Translations under genes and position numbers: made by a program
Assembly (NCBI GenBank): GCA_013388685.1
Contig: JACAET010000031.1
Span: 1-64,000, forward strand
Direction: 5' to 3'
DNA: 64,000 nt
Source of the DNA: Chloroflexota bacterium
GTDB lineage: Bacteria > Chloroflexota > Anaerolineae > Anaerolineales > Villigracilaceae
Part shown: positions 44,591-53,602 of the stretch, in pieces
Position numbering within the stretch: the stretch's first letter is position 1
Layout of the letters: each line of letters begins with the position of its first letter
The notes under the pieces: model-generated
Database searches by the model: none
What the model saw: the letters and a program-made list of their open reading frames with translations, nothing else
Told to the model about the DNA's origin: nothing

Positions 44591-46150
44591 ATGAATCGTA
44601 AAATTATTCCTTTCGCAGTCGCAGGCGTTTTGACCTGTCTCGTGATGGCGGTTTCCACCGTTTTCGCGTTCAGCGGTTCGGTAAAGGCGGAAAAGGTCGA
44701 GAGCGACGTGGTCTGGTCCAGTCCATTTTCCGGCGCGGAAAGCATGAAGGTCATTGACCTCACCGGCGACGGCAAGGACGATCTGTTCGTGCAATCGCCG
44801 GGGTATCTCACCGCTCTGAATGAGAACGGCGAGGCGCTTTTTGGCTTCGGATATGAACAGATGAAAACCACGCTGGGCGATGTGACCGGGGATAATGTCG
44901 AGGATATCGTCGTGTATCACGTCGACGCGGGGATGTCGGTGGATGTCATCAACCAGGGTCAGCCCGCGACAATTGCCGACACCTTGAACATCGGCGTCCC
45001 CTCCCGCGTCGCTGTGATTCGCTTCGCTTCCGGACCTCAAATTGTCCTCGGCGATTCAGACGGCAATCTCCTCGCCCTCGATTCGAACGGACAGGTGCTA
45101 TGGACCTCCGATTTCGCTGCCGGGGAAGTGCGCGGCATGGACGATGTCCGCATTGGCGGACAGGCGTATGTGGCGATCGCCTCGCACGACGGGACGGTTG
45201 CCGTATTCGACAGCCAGGGCGGTATTCTATGGCAAAGCGCCCAGGAACAACTGCGCCGCATGCGCGCCTTCGACCTGAACAGCGACGGCACAGGCGAAAT
45301 CATCACCGGCGGGGAATATGGCGCGTTCAAAATTTACGACGCCGCCAACGGAGGCCTGCTCTTCGAAAAATCGCTTGGACAAGCAGTCAGCGAAGTGCGT
45401 GAAGTGGAGTTGGACGGCAATCCCTCGTCACGCGAGATCGTGGCAGGCGGCAAGGAGGGCGGCATTTGGGCGTTTTCGTTCGACGGCGCAACCGCCCGTC
45501 AGATGTGGTCCGCCTCGCTATCCGACAAGATTACCGAAATCGCAGGGATTGATGTGGACGACGACGGCAAACAGGAAGCGGTGGTGGGCGACGATTCTGG
45601 CAAGGTGGCGATTTTCACGGCAAACGGGACGCGCCATAACCTGCCCGATCGCACCAGCGGCATCGCCCGCATGGACGTAGGCAAATTGGGCAATGAACGC
45701 TATGTGATCGTGGCGGACTTGAACGAACTCCAGGTCAACAAAATCAGTTTCAGTTCCATCCCCGGGTTCCAGTTCACGCCGCTGATCGTCGGTGGGATCA
45801 TTTCGGCGGTTATTCTGATCATTGCGGCAATCCTTGCCTCGATCCCGGGAAAACCGGAAATGAAGGTTGCCTTCCAGGATACCAGCCTCGCCTCTCTGAG
45901 CGCCCAGCGCCGCATGTTGAAGGAATCCATTGCAGACGTGGAACGCCTTCGGCAGGCAGGCGAGGTGACCGGCGAAGCCTACCTTGCCCGTCTCAAACGC
46001 CTGCGCGCCGACCTGGCAGACAACGAAGCCGCCTTCAAGAAACAGGGCTACAACATCAAAGTCGAAACCGTCCAATGCCCGAATTGCGGCGGCACCCTCG
46101 AACTCGGTATGGATAAGTGCGAATACTGCGGGCAGGTATTGCTATCCTAG
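44591..46150 (+). CDS. Secreted beta-propeller (PQQ/FG-GAP-like) membrane protein with C-terminal zinc ribbon
   Basis: 519 residues. N-terminal signal or anchor (about 5-27), then a beta-propeller (about 30-375) with repeats such as VIDLTGDGKDDLFVQSPGYLTAL, LGDVTGDNVEDIVVY, LGDSDGNLLALDSNGQVLWTSD, FDLNSDGTGEIITGGEYGAF, IDVDDDGKQEAVVGDDSGKV (calcium-type DxDxDG loops). One membrane helix (about 397-417), a short coiled coil and a C-terminal CxxC-x10-CxxC zinc ribbon (CPNCGG ... CEYCGQ) follow. The propeller would face outside and the ribbon the cytoplasm, suggesting a sensor or a scaffold. Function unknown. Confidence 0.8.
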   Translation: MNRKIIPFAVAGVLTCLVMAVSTVFAFSGSVKAEKVESDVVWSSPFSGAESMKVIDLTGDGKDDLFVQSPGYLTALNENGEALFGFGYEQMKTTLGDVTGDNVEDIVVYHVDAGMSVDVINQGQPATIADTLNIGVPSRVAVIRFASGPQIVLGDSDGNLLALDSNGQVLWTSDFAAGEVRGMDDVRIGGQAYVAIASHDGTVAVFDSQGGILWQSAQEQLRRMRAFDLNSDGTGEIITGGEYGAFKIYDAANGGLLFEKSLGQAVSEVREVELDGNPSSREIVAGGKEGGIWAFSFDGATARQMWSASLSDKITEIAGIDVDDDGKQEAVVGDDSGKVAIFTANGTRHNLPDRTSGIARMDVGKLGNERYVIVADLNELQVNKISFSSIPGFQFTPLIVGGIISAVILIIAAILASIPGKPEMKVAFQDTSLASLSAQRRMLKESIADVERLRQAGEVTGEAYLARLKRLRADLADNEAAFKKQGYNIKVETVQCPNCGGTLELGMDKCEYCGQVLLS

Positions 46151-46178
46151 GACAAATCGAAAAGTCACTCCGCACACC

Positions 46179-46212
46179 AAAGAATGACCGCCGGCGCCGG
46201 CGGTCATTCTTT
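46179..46212. terminator. Perfect 34-bp palindromic bidirectional terminator
   Basis: 17-bp self-complementary halves (AAAGAATGACCGCCGGC and its reverse complement) between convergent genes. T runs lie on both sides of the arms. Confidence 0.8.
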
Positions 46213-46221
46213 TCGGACATA

Positions 46222-46635
46222 TTACTGGACCGTGAAATCAACGGCGCTGATCAGGGCGTCGTTAAAGTAGATTTCGACGCGGTAAGAGCCGAGGGGCCAG
46301 GCGCCGTCCACCGGAGGCGGGTAATAGAAATAGACATTTCCATTGAAGCCATCCTCGTCAATCGTAATATCCGCCTCGTCGAACATCAGGTTCGGCTCGG
46401 TATTTTCCACATCAACGGCATACCATTTCGAGGTAATGACATTCCCTGCCACACCGTTCGACAAGTCACTGACCACATAAATGGTATCGGTAGTGGAAAA
46501 CACCGACGACGGCTGGTTGCCATCCTGATCCTTTGCCGTACGCACATTGTCCAGGGTGGGTTCGCCGAACGAACAGGCAAGGCTCGCGGCGACCAGCGCA
46601 AGGACCGCAAACAAAACGACCAATTTATTCTTCAT
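46222..46635 (-). CDS. Putative lipoprotein, unknown function
   Basis: 137 residues. Signal peptide with lipobox SLAC and lipidated C21. The mature protein reads like a compact beta-sandwich: STTDTIYVVSDLSNGVAGNVITSKWYAVD, EPNLMFDEADITIDED, NVYFYYPPPVDGAWPLGSYRVEIYFND. This resembles Ig-like surface lipoproteins of Chloroflexota. ATG 46635 (GGAG 7 nt upstream) is preferred to an ATG two codons earlier that would touch the ribosome site. Function unknown. Confidence 0.7.
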   Translation of the reverse strand: MKNKLVVLFAVLALVAASLACSFGEPTLDNVRTAKDQDGNQPSSVFSTTDTIYVVSDLSNGVAGNVITSKWYAVDVENTEPNLMFDEADITIDEDGFNGNVYFYYPPPVDGAWPLGSYRVEIYFNDALISAVDFTVQ

Positions 46636-46672
46636 TTGCATTCTCCTTTTTGAAATTTTTCGGAAGTATATC

Positions 46673-47392
46673 CTATTCGATCTCCACATAGAGCCGCTTG
46701 TTAATTGCCCCTTTGCTCTTATAATCTGCGATGCGGATCGTGCCAACCTCGCGCGTATTGCGCACGTGCGTCCCCCCATCGGCTTGCAAATCCAACCCCA
46801 CGATCTCGACCGTACGTACCTGCTGGATGCCTTCGGGCAGGAGGTTGATCTTCGTGCGGATCAGATCGGGAATCTGGAACGCCTCTTCGCGTGGAAGGAT
46901 CCTGACGCGCACATCCCGCGCCCGCTCGACCTCCCGGTTGACTGCGGCTTCGATTTCACGCACCAACTCCCCGCGCAGGGTTTCGAATTCGAAATCCATG
47001 CGTCCCTTGAGCGGTTCCATATCCCCGCCGGTGACTAGCGCGCCGTAATCGCGAAACACTGTTCCGCACAGGACGTGAAGGGCAGTATGCGTGCGCATTA
47101 GTTTATAGCGGCGCGCCCAGTCCAAAGTCCCGCGTGAAGCGGAACCGGGGGTGGGCAGCGGTGCGTCCCCGCCGAGAAAATGCAAGATGTCATCTCCTTG
47201 TCGTTTCACTTTATCCACTTGATAGACGACGCCGTTGACGAACAAACTCCCCAGATCGCAGGGCTGTCCGCCGCCGCCGGGGTAGAAAGCGGTCCTGTCC
47301 AACACGACAGAGCGGGACTCTTCAATGACCGAAACGATATTCGCTTCGAATTCCTGAAGATAGGCGTCGGTTTGATACAACATGTCGGTCAT
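46673..47392 (-). CDS. Alanyl-tRNA editing protein, AlaX-like
   Basis: 239 residues. Free-standing editing domain that hydrolyses Ser-tRNA(Ala) (or Gly). N-terminal TAFYPGGGGQPCDLG, zinc HxxxH in MRTHTALHVLCG, and ADGGTHVRNTREVG at the C-terminus. The usual zinc Cys of CGGTHV is Asp here (ADGGTHV), a known subfamily variant to my memory. GGAGGA precedes ATG 47392. Confidence 0.87.
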   Translation of the reverse strand: MTDMLYQTDAYLQEFEANIVSVIEESRSVVLDRTAFYPGGGGQPCDLGSLFVNGVVYQVDKVKRQGDDILHFLGGDAPLPTPGSASRGTLDWARRYKLMRTHTALHVLCGTVFRDYGALVTGGDMEPLKGRMDFEFETLRGELVREIEAAVNREVERARDVRVRILPREEAFQIPDLIRTKINLLPEGIQQVRTVEIVGLDLQADGGTHVRNTREVGTIRIADYKSKGAINKRLYVEIE

Positions 47393-47478
47393 GGTTCCTC
47401 CAGCGATAAAGTGTACTCCCAATGATACAATCAGCCAATGGCGATACAATATGGACACTTTCGATCACTGGAGGACAC

Positions 47479-47982
47479 ATGAACCCCACGCGCATTGTAA
47501 TTGACGGCAAAACCTACAACAGCGTAAACGAAATGCCGCCGGAGATCCGCGCAAAATACGAACAGGCGACAGCGGATGCAAAACGTGAGCGGACTGCGGA
47601 TTTTGCCGGGCAGACAGCTCAACCCTTCGCTTTCAACGCCATGAAATTTGTGGTGGATGGGAAGGAATACGACAGCCTCGACGACCTGCCGCCGGAGGCG
47701 CGCGCAAAATATGAGGAGGCAATGAATATGCTCGACAAGAACAGAAACGGCGTGCCGGATCTCGTCGAAGGCATGATGGGAATGTTTTCACAGCCATCCG
47801 CCCCCCAAAACACGCCCACAGCGGGGACAGCACGACGCCCTGCCCCGCAGAAAGTCCCCCCTCCATCGCCAGCCATCGCGCCAGATACCTCCGGCGGCTG
47901 GTTGTTGGCGGCGGCGGGATTCCTGCTGTTATTCCTTTGCGCGGCGGGCGCTTTGGGCGTTTGGTATTTTTTCCTTCGATAA
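47479..47982 (+). CDS. Small membrane protein with two copies of a DGKxY motif
   Basis: 167 residues. Two similar 25-residue stretches, IVIDGKTYNSVNEMPPEIRAKYEQA and FVVDGKEYDSLDDLPPEARAKYEEA, are followed by DKNRNGVPDLVEGMMG, a Pro-rich linker, and a C-terminal membrane helix (WLLAAAGFLLLFLCAAGALGVWYFF). GGAGG before ATG 47479. No known family recognised; the tail-anchored layout suggests a cytoplasmic sensor or adaptor. Confidence 0.68.
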   Translation: MNPTRIVIDGKTYNSVNEMPPEIRAKYEQATADAKRERTADFAGQTAQPFAFNAMKFVVDGKEYDSLDDLPPEARAKYEEAMNMLDKNRNGVPDLVEGMMGMFSQPSAPQNTPTAGTARRPAPQKVPPPSPAIAPDTSGGWLLAAAGFLLLFLCAAGALGVWYFFLR

Positions 47983-48042
47983 TGGAACTGCTTTGTGAAT
48001 TCCCATACAATATTAGCGTTTGATTAGAAATCAATTACCCGC

Positions 48043-48071
48043 TTGACTTTGATTTTGAATTTCTGTATAGT
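48043..48071 (+). promoter_or_regulatory. Sigma-70-type promoter of the Gld-like ABC operon
   Basis: TTGACT (48043-48048), 17-nt spacer, TATAGT (48066-48071), 90 bp before the ATPase ATG. Good match to the consensus with optimal spacing. Confidence 0.65.
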
Positions 48072-48160
48072 AATTGGAGCATCAACTGGCACGGATTGCC
48101 CCACCGGCAGGCGTGCCTTTTGTTTCGCATGCATACCTATCTCAATTTCAAGGAGAGCCA

Positions 48161-49093
48161 ATGATCCAAGTCAATGGTCTCATCAAAGACTATGGGATTC
48201 GCCGCGCGCTCGACAACATCACCTTTGACGCAAATCAGGGGGAGATTGTCGGGTTTCTCGGTCCGAACGGCGCGGGTAAAACCACCACCATGCGCATCCT
48301 GACCGGTTACATGCCGCCTTCGGGGGGAGAGGCGATTGTCGCCGGATACGATGTGGTGGAAGAATCGCTCGAGGTGCGTAAACGCGTCGGATACCTGCCC
48401 GAGACCGTCCCCCTCTACAACGACATGACCGCGCTGGATTACCTCAAATTCATGGCAAGTCTGAGGCAGATTCCCAATGCGGAAGACCGTGCCTGGGAAA
48501 CGCTCGAATTGGTCAATCTGGACGATCGCGCGACCAATTACATCGGCAACTTCTCCAAGGGCATGCGTCAACGCGTCGGGTTGGCACAGGCACTCCTCCA
48601 CCGCCCCGAGGTCATCATCCTGGACGAGCCGACCATCGGACTGGATCCGGCGCAAGTGGTCGAGGTACGTAACGTGATTCGCGAAATCGGCAAGGATCGC
48701 ACCGTGCTGTTTTCCACACACATCCTGTCGGAAGCGCAACAAATTTGCGACCGCGTATTGATCATCAACAAAGGCAAGATCGTCGCTGAAGACACCCCCG
48801 AAAACCTGCAATCCCGCGTTCTGGGCGCCGAACGCGTGCTTCTGCGGGTACGCGGCGATGCAGATGGGCTGGACGTCATCGTAAAGAAGGTCAAAGGAAC
48901 CAGCAAGGTGGAGTTCAAACAGGCGGACGCAGTCGAATTCGAGTTTGCCGCCGGGCAGGATGTCCGTCCGCAGGTGGCGAAGGCGGTCGTGCAAGCCGGG
49001 TATGAATTGGTCGAAATGCGACCGGTGGGTATGAGCCTCGAGGAGATCTTCCTCGAGTTGACGGACGACAAGCCGGCAGGCAAACGCGCGTGA
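48161..49093 (+). CDS. ABC transporter ATP-binding protein, GldA-like
   Basis: 310 residues. Walker A FLGPNGAGKTTTMR, signature FSKGMRQRVGLAQAL, Walker B VIILDEPTIGLDP, H-loop FSTHILSEAQQ. The C-terminal 80 residues are the usual accessory domain (VLLRVRGDADGLDV, GMSLEEIFLELTDD). AAGGAG precedes ATG 48161; the upstream open frame is not conserved. First gene of a four-gene operon resembling gliding-motility ABC transporters. Confidence 0.9.
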   Translation: MIQVNGLIKDYGIRRALDNITFDANQGEIVGFLGPNGAGKTTTMRILTGYMPPSGGEAIVAGYDVVEESLEVRKRVGYLPETVPLYNDMTALDYLKFMASLRQIPNAEDRAWETLELVNLDDRATNYIGNFSKGMRQRVGLAQALLHRPEVIILDEPTIGLDPAQVVEVRNVIREIGKDRTVLFSTHILSEAQQICDRVLIINKGKIVAEDTPENLQSRVLGAERVLLRVRGDADGLDVIVKKVKGTSKVEFKQADAVEFEFAAGQDVRPQVAKAVVQAGYELVEMRPVGMSLEEIFLELTDDKPAGKRA

Positions 49094-49101
49094 GGTGCAC
49101 C

Positions 49102-49851
49102 ATGAGAAACATCTGGACAATCGCAAAACGGGAATACGACCAATATTTCATCAGCCCCATTGCCTACGTCATCGCCTTTGCAATCCTCCTGATCCTGGGC
49201 ATAGATTTTGCGGGTTATTTCGGCGACGCCATGCGGAATTCGTTTCAAAATTTCGGTTCCGCGCCGGATGCAAGCAGGACGACGAGTCTTCTGGCGTTTC
49301 TGCTCATGCTGACAACGCCTGCCATCACCATGAGGCTGATTTCGGAGGAAGCCCGCACAGGAACCCTGGAACTCCTGCTTACGGCTCCCGTTCGCGACTT
49401 TGAACTGGTCGCCGGAAAATGGCTGGGCGCGTTGCTCTACATTCTTTCCCTCGTGTTTGTCACCTTGATCTATCCGATCCTGCTCAACAACTTCATCGAG
49501 CCCGGTCTGGATATTCCCGCCACCCTCACCGCCTATTTGGGCGTCGTGCTTCTGTCGGGCGTCTTCATCGCCATTGGCACGGGAATCTCAGCCCTGTTCA
49601 AGAATCAAATCGCGTCCTTCTTCATCACCTTTCTCGTATTTCTGGCTTTGTGGTGGCTGGTGGGCTTTCCGGCTTACTTCATCACCGGTTCGGCAGGAGA
49701 AGTGTTCAACTACCTGAACATCACCGAACATTTCTACAACGGTTTCAATACGGGCGTCATCGAACTCAAAAATCTCGTTTATTACATCAGTCTGATCGCG
49801 CTGGGACTTTTCACCGGGACGATCGCAATCGAAACGCGGAGATGGCGATAA
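49102..49851 (+). CDS. ABC transporter permease, GldF-like
   Basis: 249 residues, six membrane helices. Typical ABC-2 sub-family: TIAKREYDQYFISPIAYVIAF, LTTPAITMRLISEEARTGTLELLLTAPVRDFELVAGKWLGAL, FITFLVFLALWWLVGF. ATG 49102 follows GAGGTG; the stop overlaps the next start as TAATG. Exports or assembles an unknown substrate with the ATPase. Confidence 0.87.
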   Translation: MRNIWTIAKREYDQYFISPIAYVIAFAILLILGIDFAGYFGDAMRNSFQNFGSAPDASRTTSLLAFLLMLTTPAITMRLISEEARTGTLELLLTAPVRDFELVAGKWLGALLYILSLVFVTLIYPILLNNFIEPGLDIPATLTAYLGVVLLSGVFIAIGTGISALFKNQIASFFITFLVFLALWWLVGFPAYFITGSAGEVFNYLNITEHFYNGFNTGVIELKNLVYYISLIALGLFTGTIAIETRRWR

Positions 49852-51449
49852 TGACAAAAAAGAACCAACCCACCTGGCGGCGCTATACGTTCATCGCGCT
49901 GGTCGTCGCCGGTCTGGCTCTTCTATTCGAAGTCGGAGTCTTATTGACTCGCGGACTGTTGATCACAAACATATTCACAGGCACCACCCTCGAGACGCTC
50001 GACCGCGCTTTGGCAATCGGCGGCGGCGTGGTCGTACTGGCGTTTGCAGTCTACCTGATGCTCGAACCCGAAAAGGTACGGCAGGTATTCACAGGCAGAC
50101 AGGCAAAATACGGAAGCAATGCGGCGATCATGACCCTTGCCTTCCTCGGCATCCTGATCGTAGGAAACGTTCTGACCTATCAAAATCCGAAGAGACTGGC
50201 AGACACCACCGAAGACAAAATCAACACGCTCGCCCCCGAAACCCTTCAGGCGCTCAAATCGCTCCCCGAACCCGTCACCGCCATTGCGTTCTATTCCGCA
50301 CTTTCCACAGCGAGCGCCGAAGACCTGCTGGAAAAGTTCCGTACGAACAGCGCCGGAATGTTCAGTTACCAGTTCGTCAACCCCGATACCGACCCGGTGG
50401 CGGCGCGTGAAGCGGGCATTACCGGCGACGGCAAGATCATGCTTGTGATGGGCGAACGCCGCGAGATTGCCAATTTCGCATCCGAAACAGAACTGACCAA
50501 GGCACTGATCAAACTCATCAACCCCGAACCCCGGGTGGTCTATTTTCTTAGCGGGCATGGCGAAATGTCGCTCGATTTCAGCGACAATTTCAACGTCGCC
50601 ACGGCAAAATCCACACTGGAAAGCAAAAATTACACCGTCAACAGCCTGAACCTGCTCGCTGAAAACAAGATCCCGGAAGACGCCCTGGCAATCGTGATCG
50701 CCGGTCCCGTAAAACAGGTTTCCCAGCATGAAGTTCAACTTCTCAAGGAATATGTGGATGGCGGAGGCGCGCTCGTCGTGATGGAAAACCCCCTGCTGTT
50801 GACGGAGTTCGGCAATTCGCCGGACCCGCTGGCGGATTACCTTGCACAGGATTGGGGCATTACCCTCAACAACGACATCATCATCGATCAGAGCAGTCCG
50901 TTTGGTCCCCTTTTCGCCACCTCAGCGATTGCCGGTCAGCACCCCATCACCCAGGACATCAACGTCAACCTGATCATCATCATGCCGCAAGCCCGTTCGC
51001 TGACGCTGTCAACCCCTGCGGAGGGCATTACACAAACGCCCCTGCTCCTCACATCGGAAAATTCCTGGGGCGAAAAAAATTTCAAGAATGCGGAAGGATC
51101 GCAGGTATCAAGAGATGAGGAGGATCTTGGCGGTCCGCTGACAATTGCCGTCTCCGGCGAAAACGCCGGAACCGGCGGACGGGTTGTGGTCTTTGGCAAT
51201 TCCTTGTTTGCCAGCAGCGACAACTTCGACGCGTACGGCAACGGCAACTTCTTCATCAACTCCGTGGATTGGGCGGCGGAGCAGGAAGACTTGATCAACA
51301 TCACGCCGAACACCCCCAAAACCCGCACCTTCATTGCGCCCAGCCAGTGGCAATGGTACGCGATTTTGTGCGGCACGGTGTTCATTCTGCCGGGCATTGC
51401 CATCCTCTCCGGCGTTTACACCTGGTGGGTACGCAGAAGGCAGGGATAA
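49851..51449 (+). CDS. GldG-like ABC transporter auxiliary protein
   Basis: 532 residues. Two N-terminal helices (about 11-35, 45-65) and a third (about 85-105), then a large outer region of the ABC_transp_aux/GldG type: FLSGHGEMSLDFSDNFNVATAKSTLESKNY, EYVDGGGALVVMENPLLL, VVFGNSLFASSDNFDAYGNGNFFINSVDWA. One C-terminal membrane helix (AILCGTVFILPGIAILSGVYTWW). Overlaps the permease by one base. In Bacteroidetes GldFG serves gliding; here the function is unknown. Confidence 0.85.
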   Translation: MTKKNQPTWRRYTFIALVVAGLALLFEVGVLLTRGLLITNIFTGTTLETLDRALAIGGGVVVLAFAVYLMLEPEKVRQVFTGRQAKYGSNAAIMTLAFLGILIVGNVLTYQNPKRLADTTEDKINTLAPETLQALKSLPEPVTAIAFYSALSTASAEDLLEKFRTNSAGMFSYQFVNPDTDPVAAREAGITGDGKIMLVMGERREIANFASETELTKALIKLINPEPRVVYFLSGHGEMSLDFSDNFNVATAKSTLESKNYTVNSLNLLAENKIPEDALAIVIAGPVKQVSQHEVQLLKEYVDGGGALVVMENPLLLTEFGNSPDPLADYLAQDWGITLNNDIIIDQSSPFGPLFATSAIAGQHPITQDINVNLIIIMPQARSLTLSTPAEGITQTPLLLTSENSWGEKNFKNAEGSQVSRDEEDLGGPLTIAVSGENAGTGGRVVVFGNSLFASSDNFDAYGNGNFFINSVDWAAEQEDLINITPNTPKTRTFIAPSQWQWYAILCGTVFILPGIAILSGVYTWWVRRRQG

Positions 51450-51452
51450 GCA

Positions 51453-52016
51453 ATGCGCCGTTCTACGAGTGTCTATGTGCTGGTCTTTATCCTGTTGACG
51501 GGAGTCTATCTTTATCTTAACAGCCGTCCGGAAACCCCGGATACCGACACCGCCGAACCGACCACCGAGCCCATCGAATACCTGTTCCAAGCCGAGGACG
51601 GCTTGCCCACCGGCATCCGCATCGAATCGAAGGCAGGAGAAGTCGTCGAAGTGGCTCGGAACACCGAGAATGCCTGGGAGTTAATCCTGCCCGAAACAGC
51701 CGCGGCAGACCAGGGGTCGGTGGAGGCGGCGGCAATCCAGGTCACAACGATCCGCATCCTGGACCGTATTCCCGGTCTCGCGCCCGAGGCGGTCGGTTTG
51801 GAAACTCCCGAATACACAATGTCTTTCAAATTTACCGGAGGCACGCAACGGAATATCGAAATCGGTGTTCTTACCCCCACGCAGAGCGGATATTACACGC
51901 GCGGCGAGGGGCTGGAGGTGCTCATCGTAAGCAAAAGCGCGGTAGACGCGCTCTTGCAGCTCCTGGCCAACCCGCCCTACGCAGTGACAGAGACGCCGCC
52001 TCCCGCGACGCCGTAA
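51453..52016 (+). CDS. DUF4340-like membrane-anchored protein
   Basis: 187 residues. Single N-terminal helix (VYVLVFILLTGVYLYLNS), then a DUF4340-type fold: LPTGIRIESKAGEVVEVARNTENAWEL, VTTIRILDRIPGLAPEAVGLETPEYTMSF, IEIGVLTPTQSGYYTRGEG. Such proteins regularly accompany Gld-like ABC clusters. Last gene of the operon; a terminator follows. Confidence 0.78.
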   Translation: MRRSTSVYVLVFILLTGVYLYLNSRPETPDTDTAEPTTEPIEYLFQAEDGLPTGIRIESKAGEVVEVARNTENAWELILPETAAADQGSVEAAAIQVTTIRILDRIPGLAPEAVGLETPEYTMSFKFTGGTQRNIEIGVLTPTQSGYYTRGEGLEVLIVSKSAVDALLQLLANPPYAVTETPPPATP

Positions 52017-52076
52017 ACGGGTTTCAAGGTATTTACAACACAGATAACGTAACATTTTACACAATCGAGCGTCTAT

Positions 52077-52104
52077 AAAAAGCAACGGAACCGTATTGCT
52101 TTTT
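52077..52104 (+). terminator. Terminator of the Gld-like ABC operon
   Basis: AAAAAGCAA (52077-52085) and TTGCTTTTT (52096-52104), perfect 9-bp arms with an inner CGG/CCG, ending in a T run. Confidence 0.72.
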
Positions 52105-52152
52105 AACGCGAAAAAGCGTATTCTGGAAGAAAAGGAAGATGGCTTGTAGAGA

Positions 52153-53367
52153 ATGGATGTAGATAAAATTTTGATGGCGGACGAGGAAGACGAATTTCCC
52201 GCAATTGCCCGTTTGGTGGAACTGGGGCGGCAAAAGGGTTATATCACGCTGGATGACATCATCCATTTCTTTCCCGAAGCGGAACAGGATGTGGAACAAC
52301 TGGAGGAGGCTTTCTCCGCGTTGTTGAGCGCCGGCATTCCGTTCGTGGAGGACGCCAACCTTGCCGAGCCCAGCGAGGACGAACTGGTGGCGGTGGAAGC
52401 CACCGAGGAGGCGGAATCGGAAATTGACCCCTCGCTCGACGATTATCTCGCCAATATAGACACAGACGACACGATTGGTCTATACCTCAAGGAAGTCAGC
52501 CGCGTGCCTCTGCTGACCGCCGAAGAAGAAGTGGCGCTTGCCCAGCGCATCGAACGCGGACGGATGGCGCGTGAGGAACTGGCAAAAGGCAAAGCCAGCC
52601 CCCGCCGCCGCGCCGAACTTCGCAAACTCATCGAAGACGGCTGGTCTGCGCGCGAACATTTGATTACAGCGAACTCCCGTCTCGTCATCTCAGTCGCCAA
52701 GAAATACATGGGGCGCGGCGTGCCGTTCCTCGATTTGATTCAGGAAGGCAATATCGGTCTCATCCGCGCGACGAAAAAATTCGATTACCGCCGCGGTCAT
52801 AAGTTCTCGACTTATGCCACCTGGTGGATTCGCCAGGCGGTCACACGCGCCATTGCCGATCAGGGTCGTACTATCCGCGTGCCGGTGCATATGGGCGACC
52901 AGATCAACAAACTCCTGCGCGTACAGCACCAGTTGACCCAGCGTCTCGGGCGGGAACCGAGCGTGGAGGAACTGGCGGAAGCGTTGGATGTCCCTCCCAA
53001 GAAAGTGGAGAATATGATCCAGGTGGCGCGCCGTCCGCTCTCATTGGAAACCCCCACCGATGACGAGGAAGACTCGGTGCTGGGCGACTTCATCGAAGAC
53101 GATGAGGCTCCCCCGCCCGACGATACGGCTACCTACAACCTCTTGAAGGAACATCTTGGCGAAGTATTGAACGGCTTGCCGCCGCGAGAGGTACGCATTT
53201 TGCAGTTGCGCTACGGGTTGCTCGACGGACAAGCATACACCCTCGAGGAAGTGGGACGCAAGATGGGCGTCACGCGCGAGCGCGTGAGGCAGATCGAAGC
53301 GCAGGCGTTGAGCCGTCTCCGCCATCCCACCATCCGCAGAAAATTGCGGGATTATTTGGGCGAGTAA
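52153..53367 (+). CDS. rpoD: RNA polymerase primary sigma factor
   Basis: 404 residues. Region 1.1-like N-terminus (about 1-75), region 1.2 DDTIGLYLKEVSRVPLLTAEEE, region 2 with ANSRLVISVAKKYMGRGVPF, LIQEGNIGLIRATKKFDYRRG and FSTYATWWIRQAVTRAIADQ, region 3, and region 4 with PPREVRILQLRYGL and YTLEEVGRKMGVTRERVRQIEAQALSRLRHP. Complete, standard group 1 layout. It reads consensus -10/-35 elements, consistent with TATAAT boxes seen before many genes here. Followed by a strong terminator. Confidence 0.95.
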   Translation: MDVDKILMADEEDEFPAIARLVELGRQKGYITLDDIIHFFPEAEQDVEQLEEAFSALLSAGIPFVEDANLAEPSEDELVAVEATEEAESEIDPSLDDYLANIDTDDTIGLYLKEVSRVPLLTAEEEVALAQRIERGRMAREELAKGKASPRRRAELRKLIEDGWSAREHLITANSRLVISVAKKYMGRGVPFLDLIQEGNIGLIRATKKFDYRRGHKFSTYATWWIRQAVTRAIADQGRTIRVPVHMGDQINKLLRVQHQLTQRLGREPSVEELAEALDVPPKKVENMIQVARRPLSLETPTDDEEDSVLGDFIEDDEAPPPDDTATYNLLKEHLGEVLNGLPPREVRILQLRYGLLDGQAYTLEEVGRKMGVTRERVRQIEAQALSRLRHPTIRRKLRDYLGE

Positions 53368-53398
53368 ATTAACAGCTTCCCCATTTCTGGCGCGAAGT

Positions 53399-53431
53399 GA
53401 AAAGAGTGACCTTTAGAAGGTCACTCTTTTC
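53399..53431 (+). terminator. Rho-independent terminator after rpoD
   Basis: AAAAGAGTGACCTT (53400-53413), loop TAG, AAGGTCACTCTTTT (53417-53430). Perfect 14-bp arms; GC content is modest, but the T-rich 3' side is right. Confidence 0.85.
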
Positions 53432-53590
53432 GTCATTTTGTGATTTTCATCAAGCCACCCATCCCCATAAAATAAATTGTGCACTAAGGTATAGTCGCAG
53501 AGGTATGGAAGTGTACAGGATAACGCGGTTCACCCAAAGACAATCCTTGTATTGATTTGCCTCGTCATCATCGGAATGAACTCAAGCCAG

Positions 53591-53596
53591 TATAAT
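53591..53596 (+). promoter_or_regulatory. Candidate leaderless -10 element of the membrane protein gene
   Basis: TATAAT 6 bp before ATG 53603. No clear -35 at proper spacing. Confidence 0.42.
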
Positions 53597-53602
53597 GTGC
53601 GC

